Below, one piece after another: positions 40,370 through 49,073 of a stretch of DNA of 64,000 nucleotides. Location: positions 434,001 to 498,000 of the forward strand of contig NZ_LVCF01000001.1 of NCBI RefSeq assembly GCF_001594145.1. The letters are read 5' to 3'. A program made the translations under genes and the position numbers. The notes beneath the pieces are model-generated. The model had not been told where the DNA came from, did not search any database, and saw only the letters and a list, made by a program, of their open reading frames with translations. Source of the DNA: Branchiibius sp. NY16-3462-2 (GTDB lineage Bacteria; Actinomycetota; Actinomycetes; Actinomycetales; Dermatophilaceae). Every line of letters starts with the position of its first letter. The first letter of the stretch is position 1.

Positions 40370-40540
40370 TCAGCGCGTCTCGCGGTGCGCGGTGTGCTTA
40401 CCGCAGCGCGAGCAGAACTTGGCCAGCTCAACCCGGTCGGGGTTGTTGCGGCGGTTCTTCTTGGTGATGTAGTTGCGCTCCTTGCACTCCGTGCACGCCA
40501 AAGTGATCTTCGGGCGGACGTCTGCGCTCTTGCTAGCCAC
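40370..40540 (-). CDS. rpmG: 50S ribosomal protein L33, zinc-binding type
   Basis: 56 residues read on the minus strand from GTG 40540: CTEC and CSRC give the four zinc-binding cysteines, with ERNYITKKNRRNNPDRVELAKF between them and RETR at the end. Zinc-type L33 is paired in many actinobacteria with a zinc-free copy elsewhere. It precedes hadA and follows tRNA-Met in the transcribed direction. Confidence 0.96.
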   Translation of the reverse strand: MASKSADVRPKITLACTECKERNYITKKNRRNNPDRVELAKFCSRCGKHTAHRETR

Positions 40541-40630
40541 GGGGCAACCTGCTCTCGGTGTTCTTGGGACTTCGTAGTCCGGAGGATCCGGACGTTGCTG
40601 ACGGGGTGGTCAGCGATTGACTTGCGCCAG

Positions 40631-40704
40631 TAGCGGGGGCGGGGCTCGATCCCGCGACCTCACGATTATGAGTCGTGCGCTCTAACCAGCTGAGCTACCC
40701 CGCC
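40631..40704 (-). tRNA. trnM: tRNA-Met (CAT)
   Basis: 74-base cloverleaf: acceptor GGCGGGG/CCCCGCT (G-U first pair), D arm GCTCAGCTGGTTAGAGC, anticodon stem-loop ACGACTCATAATCGT with CAT, T loop TCGATC. The first-pair features fit elongator tRNA-Met rather than initiator. No CCA encoded. Confidence 0.95.
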
Positions 40705-40749
40705 TCGATCAACACCCGGGATGCGTTGGGCATTCCAGACGTTCATCAG

Positions 40750-40822
40750 AGCCCCCAAACGGAATCGAACCGTTGACCTTCTCCTTACCATGGAGACGCT
40801 CTGCCGACTGAGCTATAGGGGC
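40750..40822 (-). tRNA. trnT: tRNA-Thr (GGT)
   Basis: 73-base cloverleaf: acceptor GCCCCTA/TGGGGGC, D arm GCTCAGTCGGCAGAGC, anticodon stem-loop TCTCCATGGTAAGGAGA with anticodon GGT, T loop TTCGATT, discriminator T. No CCA encoded. It lies 45 bases from tRNA-Met. Confidence 0.95.
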
Positions 40823-40929
40823 CGGCTCCGCAGGCGCACAAACGTCCTTCTTCCGAAGGGTTTTTGTGCGCTAGCAGCGCGACGAAGAGGCTACCTCAGG
40901 TGGGCCGGGAACCTGAAATCGAGGCGCCC

Positions 40930-40956
40930 CCTCGGTCTGTCTGCGACAGACCGAGG
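40930..40956 (-). terminator. Terminator of the htdX-fabG4-fadA2 operon
   Basis: Perfect 12-bp stem (CCTCGGTCTGTC and complement) with loop TGC, 10 bases after the htdX stop. Confidence 0.8.
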
Positions 40957-40965
40957 GCCAGGAGG

Positions 40966-41829
40966 TCAGAGCGTTCGCACGCTCCCTCGCACCAACTCGG
41001 TGCCCTTCTTCAGGTTGCGCAGCGACATCTCCCACGAACCGTCCTGGCCACCGGGGCGGGCAACGAACGTGACCGTGCCGGGAATGTTGACCGGCTTGCG
41101 GAACTCCATCTCCGTCACGTACGCCGAGGGGAGACGGGAGTCCAACGCCGCCAACATCGCGGCCTGGCTCCACATCCCGTGAGCGATGGCGGTCGGGAAG
41201 CCCATGGCCTTCGCCGACAGCCCGGACATGTGGATGGGGTTGACGTCACCGCTGACCCGGGAGAATCGCCGCCCGAGGTCACCGGGCAGCCGCCAGATCG
41301 CACCCGCACCGTCGACACCGTCACCGGTGTCGACCTTCTCCGGGACGTCCCCCGCAATCTTCTGACCGCGATAGAGGTAGACCGCGAGGCCTTCCCACAC
41401 CAACTCCTCCCCGACGAACACCTGGGAGATGACGTCGACCTGGACGCCTGCGCGGTGCGGCCGGGCGTTGGTCGCCCACGTCTCGAGGGTGAGCTCCTCG
41501 CTGAGCAACACCGGACGGTGCTGGGTCAGCTTGTTGCTTAGGTGGACGCTTCCCATCAACGGATACGGATACCTCTTGTCAGCGAACAGCGTTGCCTGCA
41601 AAGGGAATACGAGATTGTGCAGGTACGTGATGGGAAGCTCGTTGAGCAACGGAAAACCGCAGACGTGGTCATAGTCCGCGAGCGCGTTGATGTCGATGGT
41701 GACGCCGGACTGCCGGACCTTCAGATCCGGCAGACCGCCCTTGCCGGTGCGGCCGCGTGAGGACGCGACCGCACCGGCGAAGACTTTGGCGAGGACCGGC
41801 GACGACGTGAGATCGATCGTGTCAGTCAC
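40966..41829 (-). CDS. htdX: MaoC-like (3R)-hydroxyacyl dehydratase, HtdX-like
   Basis: 287-residue double hot-dog hydratase. The catalytic D195 and H200 are in SGDVNPIHMS, with AIAHGMWSQAAM following; the N-terminal half is the degenerate hot-dog. In M. tuberculosis htdX (Rv0241c) lies beside fabG4 and fadA2 as here. It starts 6 bases after fabG4 ends. Reaction: reversible dehydration of (3R)-hydroxyacyl thioesters. Confidence 0.87.
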   Translation of the reverse strand: MTDTIDLTSSPVLAKVFAGAVASSRGRTGKGGLPDLKVRQSGVTIDINALADYDHVCGFPLLNELPITYLHNLVFPLQATLFADKRYPYPLMGSVHLSNKLTQHRPVLLSEELTLETWATNARPHRAGVQVDVISQVFVGEELVWEGLAVYLYRGQKIAGDVPEKVDTGDGVDGAGAIWRLPGDLGRRFSRVSGDVNPIHMSGLSAKAMGFPTAIAHGMWSQAAMLAALDSRLPSAYVTEMEFRKPVNIPGTVTFVARPGGQDGSWEMSLRNLKKGTELVRGSVRTL

Positions 41830-41835
41830 GCCGGC

Positions 41836-43206
41836 TCAGGCTCCCAGCTGGGAGTGACCGCACACGCGCAGAACCTGCCCGGTCACCCCGGCCGAACCCG
41901 GCTCGGCGAGGAACGCGATGGCCTCGGCCACGTCGACCGGTTGACCGCCCTGCATGAGCGCGTTGATCCGCCGGCCGACCTCGCGGGTGGCGAAGGGGAT
42001 CTTGGCGGTCATCTCGGTCTCGATGAAGCCCGGGGCGACGGCGTTGATGGTGATCTGTCGCGGCGCGAGCTCCGGCGCCTCGGCACGCACCAGACCCATC
42101 ACACCGGCCTTGGAGGCGGCGTAGTTGGCCTGGCCGCGGTTGCCGCCGATGCCGGAGGTGGAGGCGACGCCGATGATCCGACCGCCGTCCTTGAGGCCAC
42201 CGGGCAGGGTCGGGTCCAGCAGGGTGGCGTTGATCGCCATCTCCGCCTTGATGTTGACCGCGATGACGCTGCCCCAACGAGCCGTGTCGTCGTTGACGAA
42301 CAGCTTGTCGCGGGTGATCCCGGCGTTGTGCACGATCGCCGCGAGCTTGTCGCCCTTGCGGGCCACTGCCTCGGCGATCTTCTGGCCGGCATCCGGCGCG
42401 GTGATGTCGAGTTGCAGCGCAACACCGCCGATCTTGTTGGCGACCTTGGACAGCGACTCACCGGCGGCCGGGATGTCCACCACGATGACCGTGGCGCCCT
42501 GCCGGGCGAAGACCTCGGCGATCTTGGCGCCGATCCCGCGCGCGGCACCGGTCACGACCGCGACCTCACCCTGCAGCGGTACCCGCCAGTCCTCGACCTC
42601 GGGCACGGGAGCCGCACCGACGCGCAGGGGCTGCCCCCCGACGTACGCCGATCGGCTGGACAGGAAGAAGCGCACCGGCGAGGCGAGCACCTCGGGCTCG
42701 TCGAACGCATCCCGGGACAACCAGATGAGGTTGGCGGTGGCGCCGCGCAACAGTTCCTTGCCGATCGAGCGCATGATGCCCTCGAGCGCCTGCTGGGCGG
42801 CGGCCGCCTCCGGCTCCTCCTGCTCGGCCGGCGGAGTGCCGATGATCAGCACCCGGGCGCTCTTGCCGAGCGCCTTCACCGCCGGGGCGAAGGAGGCCCG
42901 GAAGGTCTCCAGGTCATCGATCGTGCGCAGCCCGGTGGCGTCGTAGACCGCCGCTCCGAGGGAGCCCTTCTCGTACGTCGTGTCGGGAGTCGCGTTGATG
43001 ACCGTGGACCCGGAGGACTCGACGATGGAGGTCAGCGCCTTGGCGACGTTGCCGCCGTCGAAGGAGCCGATCGCGACGGGGCCGGTGGTCAGGTCCTGGC
43101 CCGGCTCGTAGCGGCGCAGAACCGGCGGCTTGGGCAGCCCGACGGTGCCGGCCAGCTTCTTACCGAGCGGGTTCTTGTTGACGAAGTTGCTGTAGTTGTC
43201 AGCCAT
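41836..43206 (-). CDS. fabG4: High-molecular-weight 3-oxoacyl reductase, FabG4-like
   Basis: 456 residues: an N-terminal degenerate Rossmann domain (about 1-210, with FDGGNVAKALTSIVESSG) and a C-terminal SDR domain with VVTGAARGIGAKIAEVF, HNAGITRD, and the catalytic Ser-Tyr-Lys set in STSGIGGNRGQANYAASKAG. FabG4 (Rv0242c) reduces 3-oxoacyl-CoA/ACP with NADH. ATG 43206 overlaps the fadA2 stop (TGATG). Confidence 0.9.
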   Translation of the reverse strand: MADNYSNFVNKNPLGKKLAGTVGLPKPPVLRRYEPGQDLTTGPVAIGSFDGGNVAKALTSIVESSGSTVINATPDTTYEKGSLGAAVYDATGLRTIDDLETFRASFAPAVKALGKSARVLIIGTPPAEQEEPEAAAAQQALEGIMRSIGKELLRGATANLIWLSRDAFDEPEVLASPVRFFLSSRSAYVGGQPLRVGAAPVPEVEDWRVPLQGEVAVVTGAARGIGAKIAEVFARQGATVIVVDIPAAGESLSKVANKIGGVALQLDITAPDAGQKIAEAVARKGDKLAAIVHNAGITRDKLFVNDDTARWGSVIAVNIKAEMAINATLLDPTLPGGLKDGGRIIGVASTSGIGGNRGQANYAASKAGVMGLVRAEAPELAPRQITINAVAPGFIETEMTAKIPFATREVGRRINALMQGGQPVDVAEAIAFLAEPGSAGVTGQVLRVCGHSQLGA

Positions 43207-44486
43207 CACACTGCCTCCAGAATCGCGACGACACCCTGACCACCCGCGGCGCAGATGGAGATCAGCCCGCGGCCAGAGCCCTTCTCGTGCAACATCTTGG
43301 CCAGGGTGGCCACGATGCGACCGCCGGTGGCGGCGAACGGGTGCCCCGCAGCCAGCGACGATCCGTTGACGTTCAGCTTGCTGCGGTCGATCGAGCCGAG
43401 CGGCGCGTCCAGACCCAGGCGCACCTTGCAGAATTCGGGGCTCTCCATGGCGGCCAGGTGGCACAGCACGGTCGCGGCGAAGGCCTCGTGGATCTCGTAG
43501 AAGTCGAAGTCCTGCAGCGTCAGGTTGTTGCGCTTGAGCAACCGGGCGATCGCGTACGGCGGGGCCATGAGCAGGCCCTCGGCACCGTTGACGTAGTCGA
43601 CCGCAGCAGCCTCGCCGTCGACGAACCGAGCCAGCGGCTCGATCTTGCGCTCATCGGCCCATTCGCGCGACCCCAGCAGCACCACGGAGGCGCCGTCGGT
43701 CAGCGGGGTCGAGTTGCCCGCGGTCATCGTGGCACCCTCACCCTTGCCGAAGACCGGCTTGAGCTTGGCCAGCTTCTCCACAGAGGTGTCCGGGCGCAGG
43801 TTGTTGTCCTTGCTCACGCCCAGGTAGGGGGTGAGCAGGTCGTTGAAGAAGCCGCGGTCGTAGGCGGCGGCGAGATTCTGGTGGCTCTTGACGGTCAACT
43901 CGTCCTGGGCCTCGCGGGTGATTCCCCACTCCTTGGTGGTGATCGCCTGGTGGTCACCCATCGCCAGACCGGTGCGCGGCTCGGCGTTCTTGGGCTGCTC
44001 CGGCGCCAACTGGCCGGGGCGGATGCCGGCCAGGGCCTTGAGCTTGTCACCGGTGGTCTTGGAGTAGTTCGCCTTCATCAGGGTGCGACGCAGATCGTCG
44101 TTGAGGGCCAGCGGGGCGTCCGAGGTGGTGTCGGAGCCACCGGCGATCGCCGAGTCGATCTGCCCGAGGGCGATCTTGTTGGCCGTCAGGATCGCAGTCT
44201 CCAGGCCGGTCCCGCAGGCCTGCTGCACGTCGTACGCCGGGGTGGTCGGCGACAGGTGGGAGCCGAGCACGGACTCACGCGTCAGGTTGAAGTCGCGGGC
44301 GTGCTTGATGACGGCGCCGGCGGCGACCTCGCCGATCTGCTCGCCACCCAGGCCGTAGCGGGCGACCAGGCCGTCGATGGCCGCGGTCAGCATGTCCTGG
44401 TTGGACGCCTTGAGGTACTTACCCCCCGAACGGACGAACGGCAGGCGGTTACCGCCGAGGACATAGACGTCGCGTGGACTGCTCAT
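43206..44486 (-). CDS. fadA2: Acetyl-CoA C-acyltransferase, FadA2-like
   Basis: 426-residue thiolase. Nucleophile C91 in QQACGTGLE; the other active-site motifs EIHEAFA, GHPFAATGGR and SICAAGGQG are intact. In the mycobacterial locus FadA2 is paired with FadE5, HtdX and FabG4. It starts the minus-strand operon and is divergent from a TetR gene, which may control it. Confidence 0.9.
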   Translation of the reverse strand: MSSPRDVYVLGGNRLPFVRSGGKYLKASNQDMLTAAIDGLVARYGLGGEQIGEVAAGAVIKHARDFNLTRESVLGSHLSPTTPAYDVQQACGTGLETAILTANKIALGQIDSAIAGGSDTTSDAPLALNDDLRRTLMKANYSKTTGDKLKALAGIRPGQLAPEQPKNAEPRTGLAMGDHQAITTKEWGITREAQDELTVKSHQNLAAAYDRGFFNDLLTPYLGVSKDNNLRPDTSVEKLAKLKPVFGKGEGATMTAGNSTPLTDGASVVLLGSREWADERKIEPLARFVDGEAAAVDYVNGAEGLLMAPPYAIARLLKRNNLTLQDFDFYEIHEAFAATVLCHLAAMESPEFCKVRLGLDAPLGSIDRSKLNVNGSSLAAGHPFAATGGRIVATLAKMLHEKGSGRGLISICAAGGQGVVAILEAV

Positions 44487-44581
44487 CGCAGATCTCCTGA
44501 TGCTGGACCGGACCCCACCACGGGGTATTTTTACCGATACCGAGAGTAGCAGGTACGCCGGGTTTCGGATACTCTAACGTC
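44487..44581. promoter_or_regulatory. fadA2 / tetR divergent promoter region
   Basis: 95 bases between the divergent starts. Short inverted elements AGAGTA (44543-44548) and TACTCT (44570-44575), and GGTAT/ATACC at its left end, are candidates for the TetR operator. None is long enough to be conclusive. Confidence 0.3.
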
Positions 44582-45271
44582 ATGTCCACCATCGAACCGG
44601 CGACGCGCCCCGACGGGCGGGATACCCGCTGGACAGCGCACCGCGCGGAACGGCGCAGGGAACTGGTCGAGGCCGCGTTGCGCGCGATCCGCGCTCACGG
44701 GGCGACCGTGGGGATGGACGAGATCGCGGCCGAGGCCGGTACGTCCAAGACCGTGATCTACCGCCATCTGGGCGACCGCCTCGGGCTGTATCTGGCCGTG
44801 TGCGAGGCCGTCGATGACATCATCATGGGCGATTTCGGCAAGGCCATGGCGGCCAATGGCATCCAGGCCGGTACCGATGATCTGTTCGAAGGCGACCCCT
44901 ACGACGTCCTGACCGCGGTGATCGGCTCTTACCTGTCGTTGGTCGAACGTGATCCTGAGGTGTACCGGTTCGTGACCCGGCGACCCCTGGTTGATCTGCC
45001 GCCGGAGACCGATCCGGTGATCGGGCTGACGGATGCGATCGCCGAATCCCTGACGGAAATCTTCCGGGCCGCGCTGCTGGCCCGGGGTGAGGACACCAGC
45101 GCTGCGGCCAGCTGGGCGCACGGCCTGGTCGGCTTCGTCCGGCAGGCCTCGGACCGCTGGCTCGCTGACCCCGACCGGGAACCCCGCGAGGCGGTCGTGC
45201 GGCACCTGGCGCGGTTCGCCAGCGTCGGCCTGAGTGGCGTCCTGGACCTGAACCAGCACGACCAGCACTGA
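44582..45271 (+). CDS. TetR-family transcriptional regulator of the fad cluster
   Basis: 229 residues; N-terminal helix-turn-helix (VEAALRAIRAHGATVGMDEIAAEAGTSKTVIYRHLGDRLGLYLAV) and a ligand domain. It lies between fadA2 (divergent) and fadE5 (48 bases downstream, same strand), so control of both by an acyl-CoA ligand is the simple reading (inference). Confidence 0.87.
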   Translation: MSTIEPATRPDGRDTRWTAHRAERRRELVEAALRAIRAHGATVGMDEIAAEAGTSKTVIYRHLGDRLGLYLAVCEAVDDIIMGDFGKAMAANGIQAGTDDLFEGDPYDVLTAVIGSYLSLVERDPEVYRFVTRRPLVDLPPETDPVIGLTDAIAESLTEIFRAALLARGEDTSAAASWAHGLVGFVRQASDRWLADPDREPREAVVRHLARFASVGLSGVLDLNQHDQH

Positions 45272-45318
45272 ACCACGGGCCTACGGACCGCCCGTGGGCG
45301 ACACGAGAGGGTAGATCA

Positions 45319-47259
45319 ATGTCGAACACCCTGACCGAGACTCCCGAGGCCGGCGTGCCTGCCGACGCCCGGGCCGACCAACTGCGTGCCCTGCTCGATG
45401 GGCCGTGGCGCGAGTTGCGCGAACGCTTCCGGGCCGAGATCGAGCCGCAGATGGTACTGGGCGAGCCAGGGCGATCGATCGAGGAGAACCGTGCCCGGGT
45501 CACCGCGCAACTACTGTCTCTGGCCGAAAAGGGTTACGGCAGAATCGGATTCCTGACCCAGTACGGCGGGGAGTACGACTACGGCGCCTCCTGCGTGCTC
45601 TTCGAGATGCAGGCGTACGGCGACCTGTCGCTGACCGTGAAGACCGGTGTTCAGTTCGGTCTCTTCGGTGGCGCGGTCCAGCGCCTGGGCACCCAGCGTC
45701 ACCACGCGGCGTACCTCGAAGACATCATGACCGGCAAGCTGCTCGGCTCCTTCGCGATGACCGAGGAGGGGCACGGCTCGAACGTGCAGCGGTTGGAGAC
45801 CACGCTGACCTACGACGTCGAAGCCGGCGACTTCGTCCTGCACTCCCCCACCCCGAGCTCGATCAAGACCTACATCGGCAACGCGGCACGCGATGCGCAG
45901 ATGGCGGTGGTGTTCGCCCAGTTGATCGTTCCTTCTGGCAGCCAGGGGGTGCACGCCGTACTCGTCCCCGTGCGTGATGGAGACGGTAATCCTTTGCCGG
46001 GCGTGACGATTGGCGATAACGGCCCGAAGGCTGGTCTGCCCGGGGTGGACAACGGCACGTTCTTCTTCGACCACGTCCGGGTGCCGCGGGAGAACCTGCT
46101 GAACGCGTACGGCGACGTGGCCGAGGACGGCAGCTACACCTCGCCCATCGAGGGCGAGAACAAGCGCTTCTTCACCATGCTGGGCACGCTGGTGCGCGGC
46201 CGGGTCTGCGTCGGTGGCGGTGCCGCCGCGTCGGCGAAGAAGGCCCTGGTCATCGCGTTGCGCTACGGCACGCAGCGTCGGCAGTTCGAGGCGCCGGGTG
46301 TCGAGCAGGAGGCCGTGATCCTGGATTACCTCGCGCACCAACGCAAACTGTTCCCCCGCCTGGCGCGGTCGTACGCACTGTCCTTCGCCCAGAACGAGCT
46401 GACCAGCCGGTTGCAGGCGCTGCAGGGCGAGCAGGCGCACCCCGACGAGCAGGGCCAGCGCGAGCTCGAGGGCCTGGTGGCCGGGATGAAGGCGCTGAGC
46501 ACGTGGCACGCGATCGACACGATCCAGACCTGTCGCGAGGCGTGCGGCGGCGCGGGTTACATGGGCGAGAACGAGTTGGGGCAGATGCGGGCCGACACCG
46601 ATGTCTTCGCGACGTTCGAGGGCGACAACACGGTGCTGCTGCAGCTGGTCGCCAAGGGTTTGTTGACCGAGTACAAGGAGACCTTCTCCGATCTCGACGC
46701 GGCGGACCTGATCGGACTGATCACCCGCCAGGTCGGCGACACCATCGTAGAGAAGACCGCCGGCCGCGCGGGGCTGCAGAAGCTGGTCGACGCGGTCACG
46801 CCGCGCAACGACGAGACGGCGCTGGACAACCGGGGCTGGCAGCTGTGGATGTTCCGCGAGCGCGCCGACCACCTGCTGGAGACGTTGGGTAAGCGACTGC
46901 GCCGGGCCACCCGGGAGAACGCCTTCGAGTTGTTCAACAACGCCCAGGACCACGTGCTGGAGGCGGCGCGCGCCCACATCGAGGAGTTCATCCTGACCGA
47001 GGCGACCACTGCCTGGCAGTCGATGCCGAAGGGACCTGCGCGCGACCTGCTGGACAAGGTCATCGACCTCTACGCGCTGTCCTCGATCGAGGCCGACAAG
47101 GCGTGGTTCCTGGAGCACGGCCGGTTGACCGACAAGCGGTCCCGGTTGGTGACTGCCTCCGTCAACGACCTCTGCCAGGCGCTACGGCCGGAGGTGGACA
47201 CGCTGACCCGGGCACTCGGCGTACCGGAACAGTTGATCGTGGCGCCAATCGCTCAGTAA
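45319..47259 (+). CDS. fadE5: Acyl-CoA dehydrogenase, FadE5-like
   Basis: 646 residues, the long ACAD class with a C-terminal extension. Motifs: GSFAMTEEGHGSNVQRLET, RYGTQRRQFEAPG, EACGGAGYMGENELGQMRADTDVFATFEGDN. FadE5-type enzymes act on medium and long-chain acyl-CoA in mycobacteria. It ends at a strong terminator before tRNA-Tyr. Start ATG 45319 follows GAGAGGG. Confidence 0.93.
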   Translation: MSNTLTETPEAGVPADARADQLRALLDGPWRELRERFRAEIEPQMVLGEPGRSIEENRARVTAQLLSLAEKGYGRIGFLTQYGGEYDYGASCVLFEMQAYGDLSLTVKTGVQFGLFGGAVQRLGTQRHHAAYLEDIMTGKLLGSFAMTEEGHGSNVQRLETTLTYDVEAGDFVLHSPTPSSIKTYIGNAARDAQMAVVFAQLIVPSGSQGVHAVLVPVRDGDGNPLPGVTIGDNGPKAGLPGVDNGTFFFDHVRVPRENLLNAYGDVAEDGSYTSPIEGENKRFFTMLGTLVRGRVCVGGGAAASAKKALVIALRYGTQRRQFEAPGVEQEAVILDYLAHQRKLFPRLARSYALSFAQNELTSRLQALQGEQAHPDEQGQRELEGLVAGMKALSTWHAIDTIQTCREACGGAGYMGENELGQMRADTDVFATFEGDNTVLLQLVAKGLLTEYKETFSDLDAADLIGLITRQVGDTIVEKTAGRAGLQKLVDAVTPRNDETALDNRGWQLWMFRERADHLLETLGKRLRRATRENAFELFNNAQDHVLEAARAHIEEFILTEATTAWQSMPKGPARDLLDKVIDLYALSSIEADKAWFLEHGRLTDKRSRLVTASVNDLCQALRPEVDTLTRALGVPEQLIVAPIAQ

Positions 47260-47265
47260 ACAAGG

Positions 47266-47301
47266 CGAAGGCCCGGTCACCTGTCGGTGACCGGGCCTTC
47301 G
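47266..47301 (+). terminator. Terminator of fadE5
   Basis: Perfect 16-bp stem (CGAAGGCCCGGTCACC and complement) with loop TGTC, 7 bases after the stop; it also faces the 3' end of tRNA-Tyr. Confidence 0.85.
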
Positions 47302-47308
47302 GTGCGTC

Positions 47309-47392
47309 TGGTGCCAGGTGAAGGATTCGAACCTTCGTAGCTTTCGCGACGGATTTACAGTCCGCTCCCATTGGCCGCTCGGGCAACCTGGC
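47309..47392 (-). tRNA. trnY: tRNA-Tyr (GTA)
   Basis: 84-base class II cloverleaf: acceptor GCCAGGT/ACCTGGC, anticodon stem-loop CGGACTGTAAATCCG with GTA, a long variable arm, T loop TTCGAAT, discriminator A and an encoded CCA at the 3' end. Confidence 0.97.
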
Positions 47393-47444
47393 GCGATGGA
47401 CGCGGGACCGAGGATAACAAGTGACGGCGGGTCGGAGCGAATCG
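47393..47444 (+). repeat. Direct repeat copy A (left flank of the esterase gene)
   Basis: 52 bases beginning one base beyond tRNA-Tyr. It is nearly identical to 48373-48425: the last 27 bases (47418-47444) are identical, and the first 20 differ at one position; a short mismatch with one extra base separates them. It also occupies the upstream (promoter) side of tRNA-Tyr. Confidence 0.85.
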
Positions 47445-47534
47445 TCTTGCGGCGGCGAGGGAGCGTGAGCGGAGGTGGTCGGCGACCAGCGGCCATGCCC
47501 CCAGATCGTTGGCGTCAGCCGATACCTTCTTTCC

Positions 47535-48371
47535 GTGGCCACCGAAGTCCCTTACGCCCCGATTCCCCACTCGCAAGAGGGCGTTACCTATGCGTACGGG
47601 GCCGACTCCGCACCCCGAGTAGGCGTGCCAACCGGCACACTCGAGGCTTTTGCTCACGAGAGCGATGCGTTCCCCGGGACTACGCGTCGCGTCTGGCTGC
47701 ATAGATCTGCCGGTCACGACCCATCGATCGAGAGCGCCGTGATGTTCTTCAACGACGGTTGGTGGTATCTGGATCCGAGTGCGGCAGTGCGGGGCGCGGT
47801 CCTTCTCGATAATCTCGCCGCAGACGGCGCGCTCCCGCAGATGATCGGAGTCTTCGTCGACCCGGGGATCCTCGAGACGCCCGAGGGTCCGATCAAGAAC
47901 CGAAACGCAGAGTACGACGCGTTCGACAATAGGTACGCGGCACTGCTCGTCGACGAGTTGCTGCCGCGGATAGCGCAAACGGATGCGATCTCACCGGAGC
48001 CGGTAAACCGAGGCGTATGCGGCGGAAGCAGTGGCGGAAACGCGGCCTTCACGGCCGGGTGGATCCGCCCGGACGCCATCGGCAAAGTGATCGCCTTCAA
48101 CGCGAGCTTCGCTCAGATGCCGGGCGGGAACCCGTACCCCGGTCTCATCAGCAAACAACCCGCCGGGCGGTTGCGCATTTTCCTGCACGCCGCTCACCGC
48201 GATCTGAACTGGAACGCCCAACGTGACAACTGGTTCGCTGAGGCGCTCGAGACAGGTGCAGCGCTGGCCCGCGCCGGGTGGGACTTCAGATTGGTTGTCG
48301 GCGATGGTGGGCATAACCCGAATCATGGCGGCGCTCTCCTGCCCGACGCGATGCGCTGGCTCTGGTCCTGA
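47535..48371 (+). CDS. Alpha/beta-hydrolase esterase, Fes/IroE-like
   Basis: 278 residues from GTG 47535. The nucleophile elbow is GVCGGSSGGNAAF (Ser in GGSSGG), with LVVGDGGHNPNHGG near the C-terminus supplying the catalytic His; FFNDGWWYLDP and FVDPGILETPEGP are typical of the esterase D/enterochelin esterase class. No signal peptide. The start is uncertain (GTG 47475 is in frame). Codon use differs from the neighbours: AGA, AGG, ATA and GGA codons appear. It is bracketed by direct repeats, so it was probably acquired by transfer. Confidence 0.75.
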   Translation: MATEVPYAPIPHSQEGVTYAYGADSAPRVGVPTGTLEAFAHESDAFPGTTRRVWLHRSAGHDPSIESAVMFFNDGWWYLDPSAAVRGAVLLDNLAADGALPQMIGVFVDPGILETPEGPIKNRNAEYDAFDNRYAALLVDELLPRIAQTDAISPEPVNRGVCGGSSGGNAAFTAGWIRPDAIGKVIAFNASFAQMPGGNPYPGLISKQPAGRLRIFLHAAHRDLNWNAQRDNWFAEALETGAALARAGWDFRLVVGDGGHNPNHGGALLPDAMRWLWS

Positions 48372-48372
48372 C

Positions 48373-48425
48373 GCGATGGACGCGCGACCGAGCATGGACA
48401 AGTGACGGCGGGTCGGAGCGAATCG
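48373..48425 (+). repeat. Direct repeat copy B (right flank of the esterase gene)
   Basis: 53 bases, second copy of the repeat at 47393-47444, beginning immediately after the esterase stop. The two copies are 980 bases apart and enclose only the esterase. Confidence 0.85.
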
Positions 48426-48477
48426 CATAGGAGCGGGATACTGGAGACAGACCCGACCGGTAGCAAAGGAGCCCACC

Positions 48478-48975
48478 ATGGCCGATTCCTCGTTCGACAT
48501 CGTCAGCAAGCTGGACAGCCAGGAGATCAACAACGCCGTCAACCAGGCGGCAAAGGAGATCAGCACCCGCTACGACTTCAAGGGCGTCGACGCCGAGGTC
48601 AGCCTGTCGGGAGAGAAGATCCTGATGAAGGCCAACAGCGAGGAGCGCACGTTGGCCGTCCTCGATGTGTTGCAGAGCAAGCTGATCAAGCGCGGCGTCT
48701 CCCTCAAGGTGCTGGATCTGAGCAACGACGGTGAGCCGAAGCTGTCCGGCAAGGAGTACCGGCTGGAGGCGGCCCTGAAGGAGGGCATCAGCCAGGAGGA
48801 CGCCAAGAAGATCTCCAAGATCATCCGCGACGAGGGCCCCAAGTCGGTGAAGGCCCGCATCGAGGGCGACGAACTGCGCGTCACCTCCAAGTCCCGCGAT
48901 GACCTGCAGGAAGTCCAGCGCCTGCTGAAGGCGGCCGACCTGGACGTCGCTCTGCAGTTCACGAATTACCGGTAG
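48478..48975 (+). CDS. yajQ: YajQ family cyclic-di-GMP-binding protein
   Basis: 165 residues, full length for the YajQ/UPF0234 family (MADSSFDIVSKLDSQEINNAVNQ at the start, RYDFKG, SARIEGDELRVTSKSRDDLQ-like region, LQFTNYR end). Related proteins bind cyclic-di-GMP or nucleotides. AAAGGAG lies upstream of ATG 48478. Monocistronic. Confidence 0.93.
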   Translation: MADSSFDIVSKLDSQEINNAVNQAAKEISTRYDFKGVDAEVSLSGEKILMKANSEERTLAVLDVLQSKLIKRGVSLKVLDLSNDGEPKLSGKEYRLEAALKEGISQEDAKKISKIIRDEGPKSVKARIEGDELRVTSKSRDDLQEVQRLLKAADLDVALQFTNYR

Positions 48976-48980
48976 CCCGC

Positions 48981-49003
48981 CAATCCCTTTTGGCACGGGA
49001 TTG
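48981..49003 (+). terminator. Putative terminator after yajQ
   Basis: CAATCCC and GGGATTG form a 7-bp stem with a 9-base loop, 6 bases after the stop. Weak. Confidence 0.4.
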
Positions 49004-49073
49004 TTAACGGCGTTGATCGGCCTTACACGACAATCGCGTGCCAACCGTGGGAGCGGGGCGACGTCTGGCGCCG

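Noticed and set aside
44487..44581. Operator for the TetR regulator of the fad cluster
   Set aside because: Only 5-6 base inverted elements are visible; too short to call as a site, so the region is described but not claimed.
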